Shown here piece by piece: positions 1-7,315 of a DNA stretch of 64,000 nucleotides. Made by a program: the position numbers and the translations under genes. Every line of letters starts with the position of its first letter. The stretch's first letter is position 1. This DNA comes from Phascolarctobacterium sp. (GTDB lineage Bacteria > Bacillota > Negativicutes > Acidaminococcales > Acidaminococcaceae): positions 1 through 64,000 of the forward strand of contig JAFUKD010000028.1 in the NCBI GenBank assembly GCA_017467905.1. Reading direction: 5' to 3'. Below the pieces are notes generated by a model that was not told the DNA's origin, did no database searches, and saw only the letters and a program-made list of their open reading frames with translations.

Positions 1-781
1 AATCGCCGTTACCATATACTCTATCTTCCAAATCACTTTCCAAATGAGCATAACGAGCAATCAAATCTACAAAGGTACCATCATTGTTTAGCTTGCTACC
101 ATAAATTGCAAATGCAGTGCTCTTATCGTCAGTGCTGCCTTGAGCATAGCTTGCATCACCTTCGGAGAAGGTTACTGCTGCGCCTACAGTCCAACGTTTA
201 TCAACGCTGAGCTTTTCGTCATAGCCTAATTGGTATTGATTGTATTGCATTTTGGCGCCTTGGTATTCGCTTTCGCCACGAACCATACGAGTCCAAACGC
301 CGGTTTCACCATTAGCCATGCGCAGGTCGCCCATACGTTTATTCATATCGTTCATATGAGCACGCCAGTGACCTTTAAGAACCATACCAGCATCACTTAC
401 TGCGTCAGATTTGGTGTTAACTGCTTCAACAACTTTACCAACATTGCCATTTTCATCGACAGAAGCAGTTACCGCACCAACAACTGCACCTTCCGCAATG
501 AGTAAAGTATCTGCAGCTGCAATAGCCTTACCATCTTTATTAGTAACAGTCACAGCAGAAGCCAACGCTTCCATTTGTGCTTCCTGTGCTTCTTTGGTAG
601 TAAAGGCATCAGCAGTTACATCAGCTTGTTGAACAGTTAAATTTTCACTATTGTCTGCAGTCAGAATGTCTACTTTAGCAAGTCTCGTAGCGTCACTATC
701 AGTTACTTCCATAAGCTCAATAATGCCACCATTACCATTCAAAGTATTAACAAAGCTATCTTTAATACCTTCCAAGTTGCA
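1..781 (-). CDS. Autotransporter, C-terminal part with beta-barrel domain (partial, out of frame with its N-terminus)
   Basis: The minus-strand frame is open from 781 to the window edge, so the true C-terminus lies outside. It encodes a linker rich in Ala, Val and Asp, then the segment GETGVWTRMVRGESEY, which resembles the entry into the autotransporter beta-barrel family (Pfam Autotransporter), followed by alternating short strands such as YNQYQLGYDEKL. By family knowledge the barrel inserts in the outer membrane and carries the passenger to the surface. The N-terminal passenger is encoded just upstream (739-1659) in a different frame. A single 7-bp insertion near 772-778 would join both frames, so this is probably the 3' half of one broken gene rather than a separate one. 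No start codon with a ribosome binding site is evident for this half. Confidence 0.75.
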
Positions 782-1659
782 CTATTAGAAATAGTGAGTT
801 TCATGCCATTAACGTCACCATCATTAATGGATTCTTGACCACTATAAGTTAATGTATAGATATTACCATTAAGATAAGAGTAACTATTATTTAATGTAAT
901 ATCTACAATTGAATCTCTTGAATTCTTATATCCATAAAAAGTAATATCACCATCTATTTTTACTGTACCTTTTCCATCTTTGTTTATTGCTATTTCAGAT
1001 TGACGTGTGAGGATAGCTCGTCCTACTTTATTATCATCATAAACAGTATTAATCGTTAGATTGCCAGTTGCTTCCACTTTTGAAAAATCCATGGAATATA
1101 TACCAATAGCATCACCAATGCCTTTAACAATTATATTGTTATTGGCGGCATTAAGATTTACACTGGCTAATACATCATCATCATTACGAGATTCAGTACC
1201 ATAGGTATCAGTCCAAATACCGTATGCCTCGCCTTTATCGCTTGAAACATTAAGGGTAAATTCTTTACCGCCAAAATTGACAGTAGTTCCCACCCCCATT
1301 GATAACACCCCTTGTGTTTTATAACTAGTGTCATTAGTAGTATGTACGTAAACCTCAGTTGTGCTATTTTCACTGCTACCAAATGTAGAAGAAGAACCTA
1401 AAACTGCATAAATACCTGTTAAATCACTATCACGTTCTACGTCAATATATGAACTTCCAGTAACCATCAATTTCTTAGCATTCGCATTATACACACCTGT
1501 ACTACCATCAGGTCCTGTAACAGACAAACTATCAAACGTTAAATTTTCCTTATGTGCATTTAATCCGTTCGTAAACTCCTCCGCCCACGCTTGACCAGTA
1601 ATAACAAACGCCATCAATGCACCAAGTGCTAAGCTTCTTTTCAACATCTTTTTACTCAT
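739..1659 (-). CDS. Autotransporter-like surface protein, N-terminal passenger (frameshifted near 772)
   Basis: The product starts with a signal peptide (MSKKMLKRSLALGALMAF, cleavage likely after AWA) and continues as a repetitive, Asn/Thr/Gly-rich beta-helix-like passenger. I chose the ATG at 1659 because GAAAGAGGTG sits at ribosome-binding distance before it; an in-frame TTG at 1677 overlaps that site. The passenger ends in NSATWK and then an out-of-frame tail to a stop at 739. Autotransporter passengers often carry SATWN-type motifs here, and the downstream frame (1-781) resumes with NLEGIKDSF and the beta-barrel. As written the protein would lack its membrane anchor and could not be displayed. 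It could also be a sequencing or assembly error. Confidence 0.75.
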   Translation of the reverse strand: MSKKMLKRSLALGALMAFVITGQAWAEEFTNGLNAHKENLTFDSLSVTGPDGSTGVYNANAKKLMVTGSSYIDVERDSDLTGIYAVLGSSSTFGSSENSTTEVYVHTTNDTSYKTQGVLSMGVGTTVNFGGKEFTLNVSSDKGEAYGIWTDTYGTESRNDDDVLASVNLNAANNNIIVKGIGDAIGIYSMDFSKVEATGNLTINTVYDDNKVGRAILTRQSEIAINKDGKGTVKIDGDITFYGYKNSRDSIVDITLNNSYSYLNGNIYTLTYSGQESINDGDVNGMKLTISNSATWKVLKIALLIL

Positions 1660-1736
1660 AGAAAACACCTCTTTCAAAAATTAGAGTAATTTATTTATTA
1701 CAAAGCTTCCGCTTGCCCAGAAGCATCATAACCAAA

Positions 1737-1780
1737 CTCCCTCAGTCGCAACTTCGTTGCTCCAGCTCCCTCAAGAGGGA
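1737..1780 (+). repeat. Double-hairpin intergenic repeat, copy 1
   Basis: Two adjacent stems: GCAAC-ttc-GTTGC at 1748-1760 and TCCC-tcaaga-GGGA at 1767-1780. The layout CTCAGTC, hairpin, CAGCTCCC, hairpin is shared with copies at 46064-46104 and, more divergently, 54796-54837. The first arm varies in sequence but keeps its pairing. Confidence 0.65.
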
Positions 1781-1890
1781 TCCTTATTTGGCTCATTCCT
1801 CATGTCCACTAAAGGGGACGCCTTACCTACAAACAAAATTTACTTGCTTTCTAAGCAACGATTAGCAAAAAGCAGCGACACATATTCAAG

Positions 1891-1977
1891 AAAATATCGC
1901 GAAGCTCCGCATCCTGAGCTGTACGTTTTAAAAGCTTCTAGAAACTGCGAAGCGAATATGCGGACAGCGATATTTTT
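1891..1977. repeat. Long imperfect inverted repeat
   Basis: The left arm (1891-1912) contains AAAATATCGC and CCGCAT; the right arm (1958-1977) contains ATGCGG and GCGATATTTTT. The outer 10 and inner 6 bases pair perfectly with a short internal asymmetric bulge, enclosing a loop of about 45 bases. It overlaps no gene. Confidence 0.6.
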
Positions 1978-2063
1978 ATACCAAAAGGAGCGTTACACTG
2001 CCTTTAAATCACCACTAACTACCGAAGCTTTTTGCTTGTTGCGGGAAAGCAATAAATTTTGAA

Positions 2064-2417
2064 TCACAGACCTTTAATCTCCACAGCTTTAAGCAGTCTT
2101 AAAATCTGCACTGCCTCTTCAATGCCGATAGCCTTCTTGCCAACAGCCGCTCTCTTCCCTTTTACAGCTCCCTTTTCCTTTTGGGAAGCTTCCTCTTCTT
2201 CACCATCAAAGTCTACAAAAAAGTCGCTCATCTTACAGCCAAGCAGCTCTCGAATTCTAATAAGGTTTTGTATGGTAACAGCTGTCCTCCCAGCTTCGAT
2301 ATTGCTCAAATTAGTTTGGGACATGCCAATTCCTTTTGCCAAATCTGTTTGAGAAACGTTGTGTTCCATTCGCAAAAGCTTTAGCCTGCGTCCCACAACC
2401 TTTAACTCATTTTCCAT
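2064..2417 (-). CDS. XRE/Cro-type helix-turn-helix transcriptional regulator
   Basis: A 117-residue DNA-binding protein. Residues about 8-62 form the Cro/CI helix-turn-helix: the sequence SQTDLAKGIGMSQTNLSNIEAG shows the recognition pattern with the usual Gln, Ala, Gly and Ser-Asn-Ile-Glu positions (given here as its landmarks). The C-terminal third is acidic then basic and matches no domain I know. AAGAGGTGAAGGT before the ATG gives a good ribosome binding site. It lies upstream of the autotransporter in the same orientation, about 400 bases away, so it may act on surface genes, but its target is unknown. Its promoter has an unusual G7 tract in the spacer, so its own level may vary between cells. 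Confidence 0.85.
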   Translation of the reverse strand: MENELKVVGRRLKLLRMEHNVSQTDLAKGIGMSQTNLSNIEAGRTAVTIQNLIRIRELLGCKMSDFFVDFDGEEEEASQKEKGAVKGKRAAVGKKAIGIEEAVQILRLLKAVEIKGL

Positions 2418-2705
2418 ACCTTCACCTCTTTTTTAATACTACACAAATTTTTCAAGCACTTCTTTAAAACCTTACAAACATTATAGCACAGCAGTCCCCC
2501 CCGTAAAGACACTTCGTTTTAGTATTCCTCTTTGAATTTTGTTACGGCCCGAAGTGACTTACTGTTGTTCGACGTAAGCCTAACTACGTCATTTGTCAGT
2601 GCCCAAATCTTCGTCAGTAATTTGTAAGCACTTTTGGTAAATACCTCACTGTCAGCCTTGAGCAAAGAAAAACGAGAGACACGAGAAGAATATTAAGGAG
2701 AGCAA
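2418..2705. other. Intergenic region upstream of the XRE regulator
   Basis: Apart from the promoter described separately at 2480-2508 I see no gene or clear RNA here. Short direct repeats of GTCAGT occur around 2597-2616, without an obvious role. Confidence 0.4.
2480..2508 (-). promoter_or_regulatory. Promoter of the XRE regulator with a G7 tract in the spacer
   Basis: On the minus strand an extended -10 (TGcTATAAT, core at 2480-2485) lies downstream of a weak -35 (TTTACG with a 16-base spacer, or CTTTAC with 17). The spacer starts with seven consecutive G (2496-2502). Gain or loss of a G would change -35/-10 spacing. The sequence GGGGGGGACNNCTGTGNTATAAT is shared with the promoter at 53054-53082. 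Confidence 0.65.
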
Positions 2706-2741
2706 CATAAAAATCCCCGCCCACAAACGTGAACGGGGATT
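2706..2741 (-). terminator. Rho-independent terminator after the nitroreductase gene
   Basis: Stem AATCCCCG/CGGGGATT (2712-2719 with 2734-2741), followed on the minus strand by a run of T. Confidence 0.8.
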
Positions 2742-2768
2742 ATAACTCATCAACGCTTTATCTTTTTC

Positions 2769-3578
2769 TTATTTAAACTCTACCTTCAAGTGCTGACGTT
2801 CCGGCATACGTCTGAACTTGTATTTCGGATAGCCAACCATCATACAGCCAACAACCTTATGCTTGGGCGGTAAGCCAATCAAATCCAGTAAGGGTTTATA
2901 GCCGGCAATGCCACAGGTTTGGATGAAGCCTGCAATAGTAGTGCCCAATCCAATTGTCGGAGCGAACAGTTCAGCGTAAGCCCAAGATTGTTCTGCATTG
3001 CTTACACCAGTGGTATTCAAACGGCGAGCAAGGGCAAATACCAAGCAAGGAGCCTTGCGCGCAATAATATCCTGACCACGTTCGCGATACACACGCAGTA
3101 CGGTCATAAAATAACGCTTGTTTTCAGAACCTGCTTCAATCTCTTCTTCCATCCAATCAGCAACTGCATCTGCAATAGCCTTGATTTTTTCAGCATCACG
3201 TACGACAACGTAGTACATGCCTTGGCTGTTGCCTGCAGTAGGAGCGTAGCGGGTAATATTCAACAGCTTGGTTAAATCTTCTTCCGTAGGCACTGCTGCC
3301 TTGAAGGCACGCACACTACGACGCATACGCATAAACTCATAAGCAGTTTCCGCATCAAGCATGGGCTTGGTTACAGGGCGCTGCTTTTCTAAGGGAGTGT
3401 ATTTATTATCCAAAGCGCCAACAGGACACAAAGCAACACAGTGACCACAGCTCATACACCCACGGTCAAAATTACACTCCGGTCCATCTACACCCATTGT
3501 GATAATGCAGGAAGGGCAACATTCCACGCAGATACCACATTTTAAACATTTACTTTTATCAACTTGCAACAAATCCAT
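2769..3578 (-). CDS. Ferredoxin-nitroreductase fusion protein
   Basis: FMN-dependent nitroreductase-family oxidoreductase with its own electron wire. Residues 7-55 carry two 4Fe-4S motifs (CLKCGICVECCP and CMSCGHCVALCP); from about residue 85 the nitroreductase fold follows, with RRSVRAF and APTAGNSQ as the usual FMN-contacting segments. I start at ATG 3578, preceded by GAGGTG at six bases; an in-frame GTG at 3587 overlaps that site. The substrate is unknown: the family reduces nitro compounds, quinones and flavins, and ferredoxin would be the likely donor. It follows the gene at 3597-3986 closely (18 bases), and they probably share the promoter at 4018-4046. Typical of anaerobic gut bacteria. 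Confidence 0.9.
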   Translation of the reverse strand: MDLLQVDKSKCLKCGICVECCPSCIITMGVDGPECNFDRGCMSCGHCVALCPVGALDNKYTPLEKQRPVTKPMLDAETAYEFMRMRRSVRAFKAAVPTEEDLTKLLNITRYAPTAGNSQGMYYVVVRDAEKIKAIADAVADWMEEEIEAGSENKRYFMTVLRVYRERGQDIIARKAPCLVFALARRLNTTGVSNAEQSWAYAELFAPTIGLGTTIAGFIQTCGIAGYKPLLDLIGLPPKHKVVGCMMVGYPKYKFRRMPERQHLKVEFK

Positions 3579-3596
3579 CTTCCACACCTCGATATT

Positions 3597-3986
3597 TTAA
3601 TCTTCGAAGCAAATAAATTCTAATCCGCCAAAATCGGTTACAAAGCGTGCGTTACGGTAAGCCTTGCTCATAAGCTCTTTATCTTTCTTTTCTACACCTT
3701 CCGCATTGGCAATCCCCAGGTACGCACAAGCGCATTGTGCATTAAATTGTTTGGCGTGTTCCAAAACAGCAGCCTTATCAGCGTCACTAACCTTACCTTT
3801 GTTGGGGTAAACATCGGTAGCGGCAACAATGAAAGTTAACTGGTCGCCAGATTTTGCAACAACATGGGGTAAGCTTTGCTTTTCAGGCTGAGCAAATTCA
3901 ATATCATAACCCTTACCTTCTAAAAACTGAATTAAAACCTGCAACCCAAAAAGATGTATCTCTTGTTCAGTCATCAATTCTTGCAT
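3597..3986 (-). CDS. Conserved-looking protein of unknown function (129 aa)
   Basis: I do not recognise a family. The protein is soluble, has no signal peptide or membrane segment, and reads as alpha/beta: an N-terminal helix (LFGLQVLIQFLEGKGYDI), a strand around LTFIVAATD, then a long charged helix (DADKAAVLEHAKQF) and a C-terminal strand region. The pattern helix, strand, strand, helix is loosely reminiscent of nuclease or Rossmann-like folds but the key residues cannot be assigned. AGGAGAAG precedes the ATG. It is the first gene of a pair with the ferredoxin-nitroreductase, so a role near redox or detoxification is possible but inferred only from position. Confidence 0.7.
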   Translation of the reverse strand: MQELMTEQEIHLFGLQVLIQFLEGKGYDIEFAQPEKQSLPHVVAKSGDQLTFIVAATDVYPNKGKVSDADKAAVLEHAKQFNAQCACAYLGIANAEGVEKKDKELMSKAYRNARFVTDFGGLEFICFED

Positions 3987-4017
3987 TATTCTTCTCCTAA
4001 AATTTATTCACACAAAC

Positions 4018-4046
4018 ATTTTACTTCTAAGTGACTGCACAGTCAA
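4018..4046 (-). promoter_or_regulatory. Promoter of the nitroreductase pair with overlapping palindromic operator
   Basis: On the minus strand TTGACT (4041-4046), a 17-base spacer and TAAAAT (4018-4023) make a good sigma-A promoter. A perfect 14-base palindrome, TGACTGCACAGTCA (4032-4045), covers the -35 and the first part of the spacer, the position expected for a repressor operator. Confidence 0.65.
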
Positions 4047-4048
4047 CG

Positions 4049-4079
4049 CAAAAAATAAACCCAACGATTAAGTTGGGTT
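4049..4079 (-). terminator. Terminator of the two-component/murB operon
   Basis: Stem AACCCAAC/GTTGGGTT (4058-4065 with 4072-4079) followed on the minus strand by TTATTTTTTG. Confidence 0.8.
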
Positions 4080-4208
4080 CATACCTTCACTAATAAATCT
4101 TTCAGAAGCGCTATTATTCAGGCGCAACATAATTCGTAAAGCGTCAGCACGCTTATGCCCACCTTTTGTAGGCAAATTAGTTGCACCAAAATATAATGGG
4201 ACTCGCAA
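4068..4208 (-). CDS. Possible small ORF downstream of murB (46 codons)
   Basis: A TTG at 4208, six bases after the murB stop codon, opens a 46-codon frame ending inside the loop of the operon terminator. The product is basic and contains LPTKGGHKRADALRIMLRL. GGTGAGG occurs at a loose distance before the TTG. It might be a genuine last gene of the operon, a remnant, or chance; I know no homologue. Confidence 0.25.
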   Translation of the reverse strand: MRVPLYFGATNLPTKGGHKRADALRIMLRLNNSASERFISEGMNPT

Positions 4209-4213
4209 AAGAT

Positions 4214-5125
4214 TTAAGCCTCACCGATAATGAGAACTTCCGGATGTAGCTCCACACCATGGGCAGCCTTTACCTTATCCTGCACGTCTTTAATAAGCTG
4301 CAGCACGTCCGCAGCAGTAGCGCCGCCAATATTTACTACGAAGCCTGCGTGCTTGGTAGAAACCTGCGCGCCACCTACGGTATAGCCTTTAAGACCTGTC
4401 TGGTCAATCAAGGTTCCTGCAAAATATCCGGGAGGACGTTTAAACATACTGCCTGCACTGGGCAATTCCAAGGGCTGCTTGCTGGTACGCTTTTGGCTGA
4501 AATCTGCCATCTTTGCAATAATATCCGCGGTGTTTCCCTTGGGCATGCTTACGGTAACAGCAGTAACAATCAAGCCACTACCTTGAAGTACGGTTTTGCG
4601 ATAGCCAAAGCACATTTCTTCCTTGCTCAAAACCTTTACTTCACCATTAGCATCTACGGTGCGTACAGCAGTAACCACATTGGACATCTCTCCGTCGTAA
4701 GCACCTGCATTCATATAAACGGCGCCGCCAATACTACCGGGAATACCAACTGCAAATTCCATACCGGTAAAGCCAAGCTCTGCCGCCTTTTTAGAAGCAA
4801 GCGCCAAAGACACGCCACTACCGAAAGTGATGCTGTTTTCTCCTGCTTCGATAGTGTTGAGCATATTGCCAAGCTTAATCACCAATCCACGAATACCCTT
4901 ATCGCGTACCAAAAGGTTAGAACCATTTCCAACCAAAGTTACAGGAATATTATTTTCCTTAGCCCGCTTCAATAAATTGCACAGCTCTGCTTCATTGGAG
5001 GGCGTTGCCAACAAATCTGCAGGACCGCCAATTTTAAAGGAAGTATGGCGGCTCATAGGTTCATCTATCAATAAGGGGCGTGCAGTACAACCGCAAAAAG
5101 CATCCTGCAAGTTATCAAAGGCCAT
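4214..5125 (-). CDS. murB: UDP-N-acetylmuramate dehydrogenase (UDP-N-acetylenolpyruvoylglucosamine reductase)
   Basis: MurB reduces UDP-GlcNAc-enolpyruvate with NADPH to UDP-MurNAc in the cytoplasmic stage of peptidoglycan synthesis. The 303-residue length is typical of the Firmicute form. Visible signatures: HTSFKIGGPADLLATP (start of the FAD-binding domain), VGNGSNLLVRD, GSIGGAVYMNAGAY, the catalytic-serine loop in AGSMFKRPPG, and the C-terminal LHPEV carrying the conserved Glu. The start codon overlaps the preceding ylbF stop (TAATG), showing translational coupling. It is the last recognised gene of a seven-gene operon that also encodes a sensor kinase and a D-Ala-D-Ala dipeptidase-like protein, which places wall precursor synthesis under the same transcription. 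Confidence 0.97.
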   Translation of the reverse strand: MAFDNLQDAFCGCTARPLLIDEPMSRHTSFKIGGPADLLATPSNEAELCNLLKRAKENNIPVTLVGNGSNLLVRDKGIRGLVIKLGNMLNTIEAGENSITFGSGVSLALASKKAAELGFTGMEFAVGIPGSIGGAVYMNAGAYDGEMSNVVTAVRTVDANGEVKVLSKEEMCFGYRKTVLQGSGLIVTAVTVSMPKGNTADIIAKMADFSQKRTSKQPLELPSAGSMFKRPPGYFAGTLIDQTGLKGYTVGGAQVSTKHAGFVVNIGGATAADVLQLIKDVQDKVKAAHGVELHPEVLIIGEA

Positions 5126-5466
5126 TATTTTTCTCCCATTACGTCTTTAACAACGTCTTGAATGGATTTAGAGATATCTGCCATCATCATTTGGAAGCGC
5201 ATAAAATTATTCAGGTATTCCATGGCATCGCGGTTCAAGCCCAATACACCATAAAGCTTTTGCAGTTTTTCGGTCTTTTCTTTGTCAGGCTCTTGACCTT
5301 GGTATTTAGCGATTTCAATTTCTTGGCTTAATTGCAGAAATTCATCAACTAATTTTTTAGTTTCGGGGTCTTTAGCTAAAATTTCGTTAGCTTCTTTCAA
5401 TTTTTTAAATTCATGGCTTTCGCGCATTGCTTTTGCCAAATCGTTGGCGCAATCGTAAACGTTCAT
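5125..5466 (-). CDS. ylbF: YlbF/YmcA family protein
   Basis: A 113-residue helical protein. YDCANDLAKAMRESHEFKKL at the N-terminus and the following long amphipathic helices with a NRDAMEYLNNFMRFQ segment match the YlbF/YmcA (DUF964) family. In Bacillus subtilis YlbF, YmcA and YaaT form a complex that promotes RNase Y mRNA cleavage and affects competence, biofilm and sporulation; whether that holds here is an inference. It overlaps the VanX-like gene by four bases (ATGA) and murB by one. No partner ymcA or yaaT is seen in this window. Confidence 0.88.
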   Translation of the reverse strand: MNVYDCANDLAKAMRESHEFKKLKEANEILAKDPETKKLVDEFLQLSQEIEIAKYQGQEPDKEKTEKLQKLYGVLGLNRDAMEYLNNFMRFQMMMADISKSIQDVVKDVMGEK

Positions 5467-6539
5467 TTTTTGCTACCTCTTTCTAAATATGATAAAGGAA
5501 TGTTTAGGTGAGCATAAGTATTCTTCGCATCATACTCAAAATGCCACCATTCCATCTCAATCCCAGTAAATCCAAATTCTTCCATGGTTTCGCGCAACAT
5601 GCTTCTTAAATAACGTTGCTTTTCTGTACCGCCGGGATAGCTTGCGTATTGGCGCATAGAAGGTTCGTCAAAACCGCTGCTCATTTCTACGGTCTCACCT
5701 GTTTGTAAAGCGTACAGGCTTACATCCACTGCGTTGCCAATATTATGCTTGCTCCCCTTTACATCAGGGTCTTCCAGCATAAACTTTCTATCAGCAGGCA
5801 AAGCTAAATGTGCCAGCTTGCTTACAGACCAAGGGCGATACGCATCCCAAATCACCAAGCCATAACCCTTAGCAGCCAAACGTTCCTGCACCTTGGTAAG
5901 TGCTGCCACCGCCTTACTACCCAAGTACATTTTATCAGTCGTATATAAAGGCGCGCCAAAAATATTGTCGGCACCGGCATACACATTATCAATCTTTACA
6001 CCGGGAACAGTAGCCACGTCTACCAAGGTAACTGCTTCCACAGAATCCAATATTGCAGGCATCACAGCTTCATTAGCCTGCTTACGCAGTTCGTCCCAGT
6101 TACTTACTGCAGGAAAGCGAAATGGTTTAGCCTTCTCGCCGGTTTCCTGCCCAAAATAATAACGGCTGTAACGGTTGCCGCCCACCCTACAGGTAATGCC
6201 GTAGCCATCGGGGTCACGCTCAAATTTCACGCCAACCTCCGTATTACTCATCGGTCCAGCTTCTACCATTGTGTAAGAATCAAAATGATTCTTCGTAAGC
6301 GGATAGATATTAGCCAAATCAAAGCACTTATCCTGCATGGAATAGCGGTACAATAATTCCAAGCGTCCTTTGTTTTCTCTTATTAAAATGTTTTCACCAT
6401 TGCCGTAATAAAAGCCCAGAATATATTTTACATCCTTGGGCGCATCGGCAGGAACAGCAGCTTCTACACTACCCAAGCCTGTCTGCACAAACAAAAGTAG
6501 ACCGGCTGCTATTCCGGTCAAAAAACTTCTGTAATTCAT
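5463..6539 (-). CDS. Exported VanX-family D-alanyl-D-alanine dipeptidase with N-terminal extension
   Basis: The C-terminal 180 residues match peptidase family M15D: DAYRPWS (substrate-arginine loop), SKHNIGNAVDVSL (zinc His and Asp) and EMEWWHFEY (catalytic Glu, zinc His). The family cleaves D-Ala-D-Ala. Here a signal peptide (MNYRSFLTGIAAGLLLFVQT, cut near VEAA) sends it to the periplasm, and residues about 35-140 form an extra beta-rich region not found in the roughly 200-residue cytoplasmic VanX. It therefore probably recycles or trims wall-derived dipeptides rather than giving vancomycin resistance, and no vanH/vanA lies nearby. Coupled by overlaps to the nitrilase gene (1 base) and ylbF (4 bases). 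Confidence 0.88.
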   Translation of the reverse strand: MNYRSFLTGIAAGLLLFVQTGLGSVEAAVPADAPKDVKYILGFYYGNGENILIRENKGRLELLYRYSMQDKCFDLANIYPLTKNHFDSYTMVEAGPMSNTEVGVKFERDPDGYGITCRVGGNRYSRYYFGQETGEKAKPFRFPAVSNWDELRKQANEAVMPAILDSVEAVTLVDVATVPGVKIDNVYAGADNIFGAPLYTTDKMYLGSKAVAALTKVQERLAAKGYGLVIWDAYRPWSVSKLAHLALPADRKFMLEDPDVKGSKHNIGNAVDVSLYALQTGETVEMSSGFDEPSMRQYASYPGGTEKQRYLRSMLRETMEEFGFTGIEMEWWHFEYDAKNTYAHLNIPLSYLERGSKK

Positions 6540-7315
6540 TATTGAATCAGCTCCTTGCGCACATCTGCCAAAGCATTTAGCCTGTTGCGCACCTTATCTA
6601 TGTCAGCCAAATCTATCTCACAGGAGATAATCTCTTCCTGCTCACCTGCTTCGGCTAAAATTTTACCACTGGGAGCTACTATCATTGAGTGACCGAAGAA
6701 CGGCGCACCCTTAAAGGTACCCGCACAATTCACTGCCACTACAAAAATATGATTTTCAGCAGCGCGGGCTTGTGCCAATAGGCGCCAAATATCACCGCGA
6801 GCCGAAGGCCATTCAGCAGGGCAAAAGATAATCCTTGCTCCCTGCAATGCCAAATGACGATATAGTTCCGGGAACCGTAAATCATAACAAATAGTTGAAC
6901 CACAACAGATGCCATCTAAATCGAAGGCTTTAAAATTGTTACCCGGAGCAAAGAACTCCTCTTCCTTGAACAAGCCAAAGAGATGTACCTTGTCGTACAA
7001 ATTAACAATCTTGCCATCCTTGCTAATGGCGACGGAGGTGTTATAAACCTTTCCGTCCTTAGACATAGGAACAGAACCTGCAACGATACTGCATCTTTCT
7101 TCTGCAGCTATTTTGCAGATTTCTGCCAACACTTCACTGTCCACTGTTTCTGCTTCCTTAGACAAACGCCCCAAGGAATAGCCTGTGGTCCATATTTCCG
7201 GCATCACCAGCAGGTCATGTTCACCTGCCGCCTGACGCACCAGCTGCAAACCGTGAGCTACATTAGCTTCCTTGTTTTTTTCCAAAACTTCCATTTGCAG
7301 CAAAGCTATTTTCAT
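6539..7315 (-). CDS. Carbon-nitrogen hydrolase (nitrilase superfamily, omega-amidase-like)
   Basis: The Glu-Lys-Cys triad of the superfamily is visible: VMPEIWTTGY (Glu), YDKVHLF (Lys) and STICYDLRFPELYR (Cys nucleophile). At 258 residues, with the DLRFPELYR continuation, it is closest to the YafV/Nit2 group, which hydrolyses omega-amides such as alpha-ketoglutaramate. The substrate cannot be read from sequence. It overlaps the yqeG stop by four bases and the VanX-like start by one, so it belongs to the envelope operon; a role in amide groups of wall precursors is conceivable but speculative. Confidence 0.9.
   Translation of the reverse strand: MKIALLQMEVLEKNKEANVAHGLQLVRQAAGEHDLLVMPEIWTTGYSLGRLSKEAETVDSEVLAEICKIAAEERCSIVAGSVPMSKDGKVYNTSVAISKDGKIVNLYDKVHLFGLFKEEEFFAPGNNFKAFDLDGICCGSTICYDLRFPELYRHLALQGARIIFCPAEWPSARGDIWRLLAQARAAENHIFVVAVNCAGTFKGAPFFGHSMIVAPSGKILAEAGEQEEIISCEIDLADIDKVRNRLNALADVRKELIQ

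Larger units (their letters stand above)
1680..2063. other. Gene-free region with several hairpins
   Basis: No convincing gene lies between the autotransporter start and the XRE regulator. A plus-strand reading frame of about 100 codons crosses it, but it starts inside an intergenic repeat and shows no family features. The region holds the repeat at 1737-1780, a perfect small hairpin (TTGCTT-tct-AAGCAA, 1844-1858), a large inverted repeat (1891-1977), and another TTGCTT/AAGCAA hairpin at 2032-2052. This density of stems suggests a structured RNA or the remnant of a small mobile element; I cannot say which. Confidence 0.5.

Noticed and set aside
1757-2062. Plus-strand frame of 101 codons near the left end
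   Set aside because: Begins in the double-hairpin repeat, lacks a ribosome binding site and covers the structured region; looks like translated non-coding DNA.
5463-6539. Vancomycin resistance by VanX
   Set aside because: The protein has a signal peptide and there are no vanH or vanA-type ligase genes nearby, so a resistance role is not supported.
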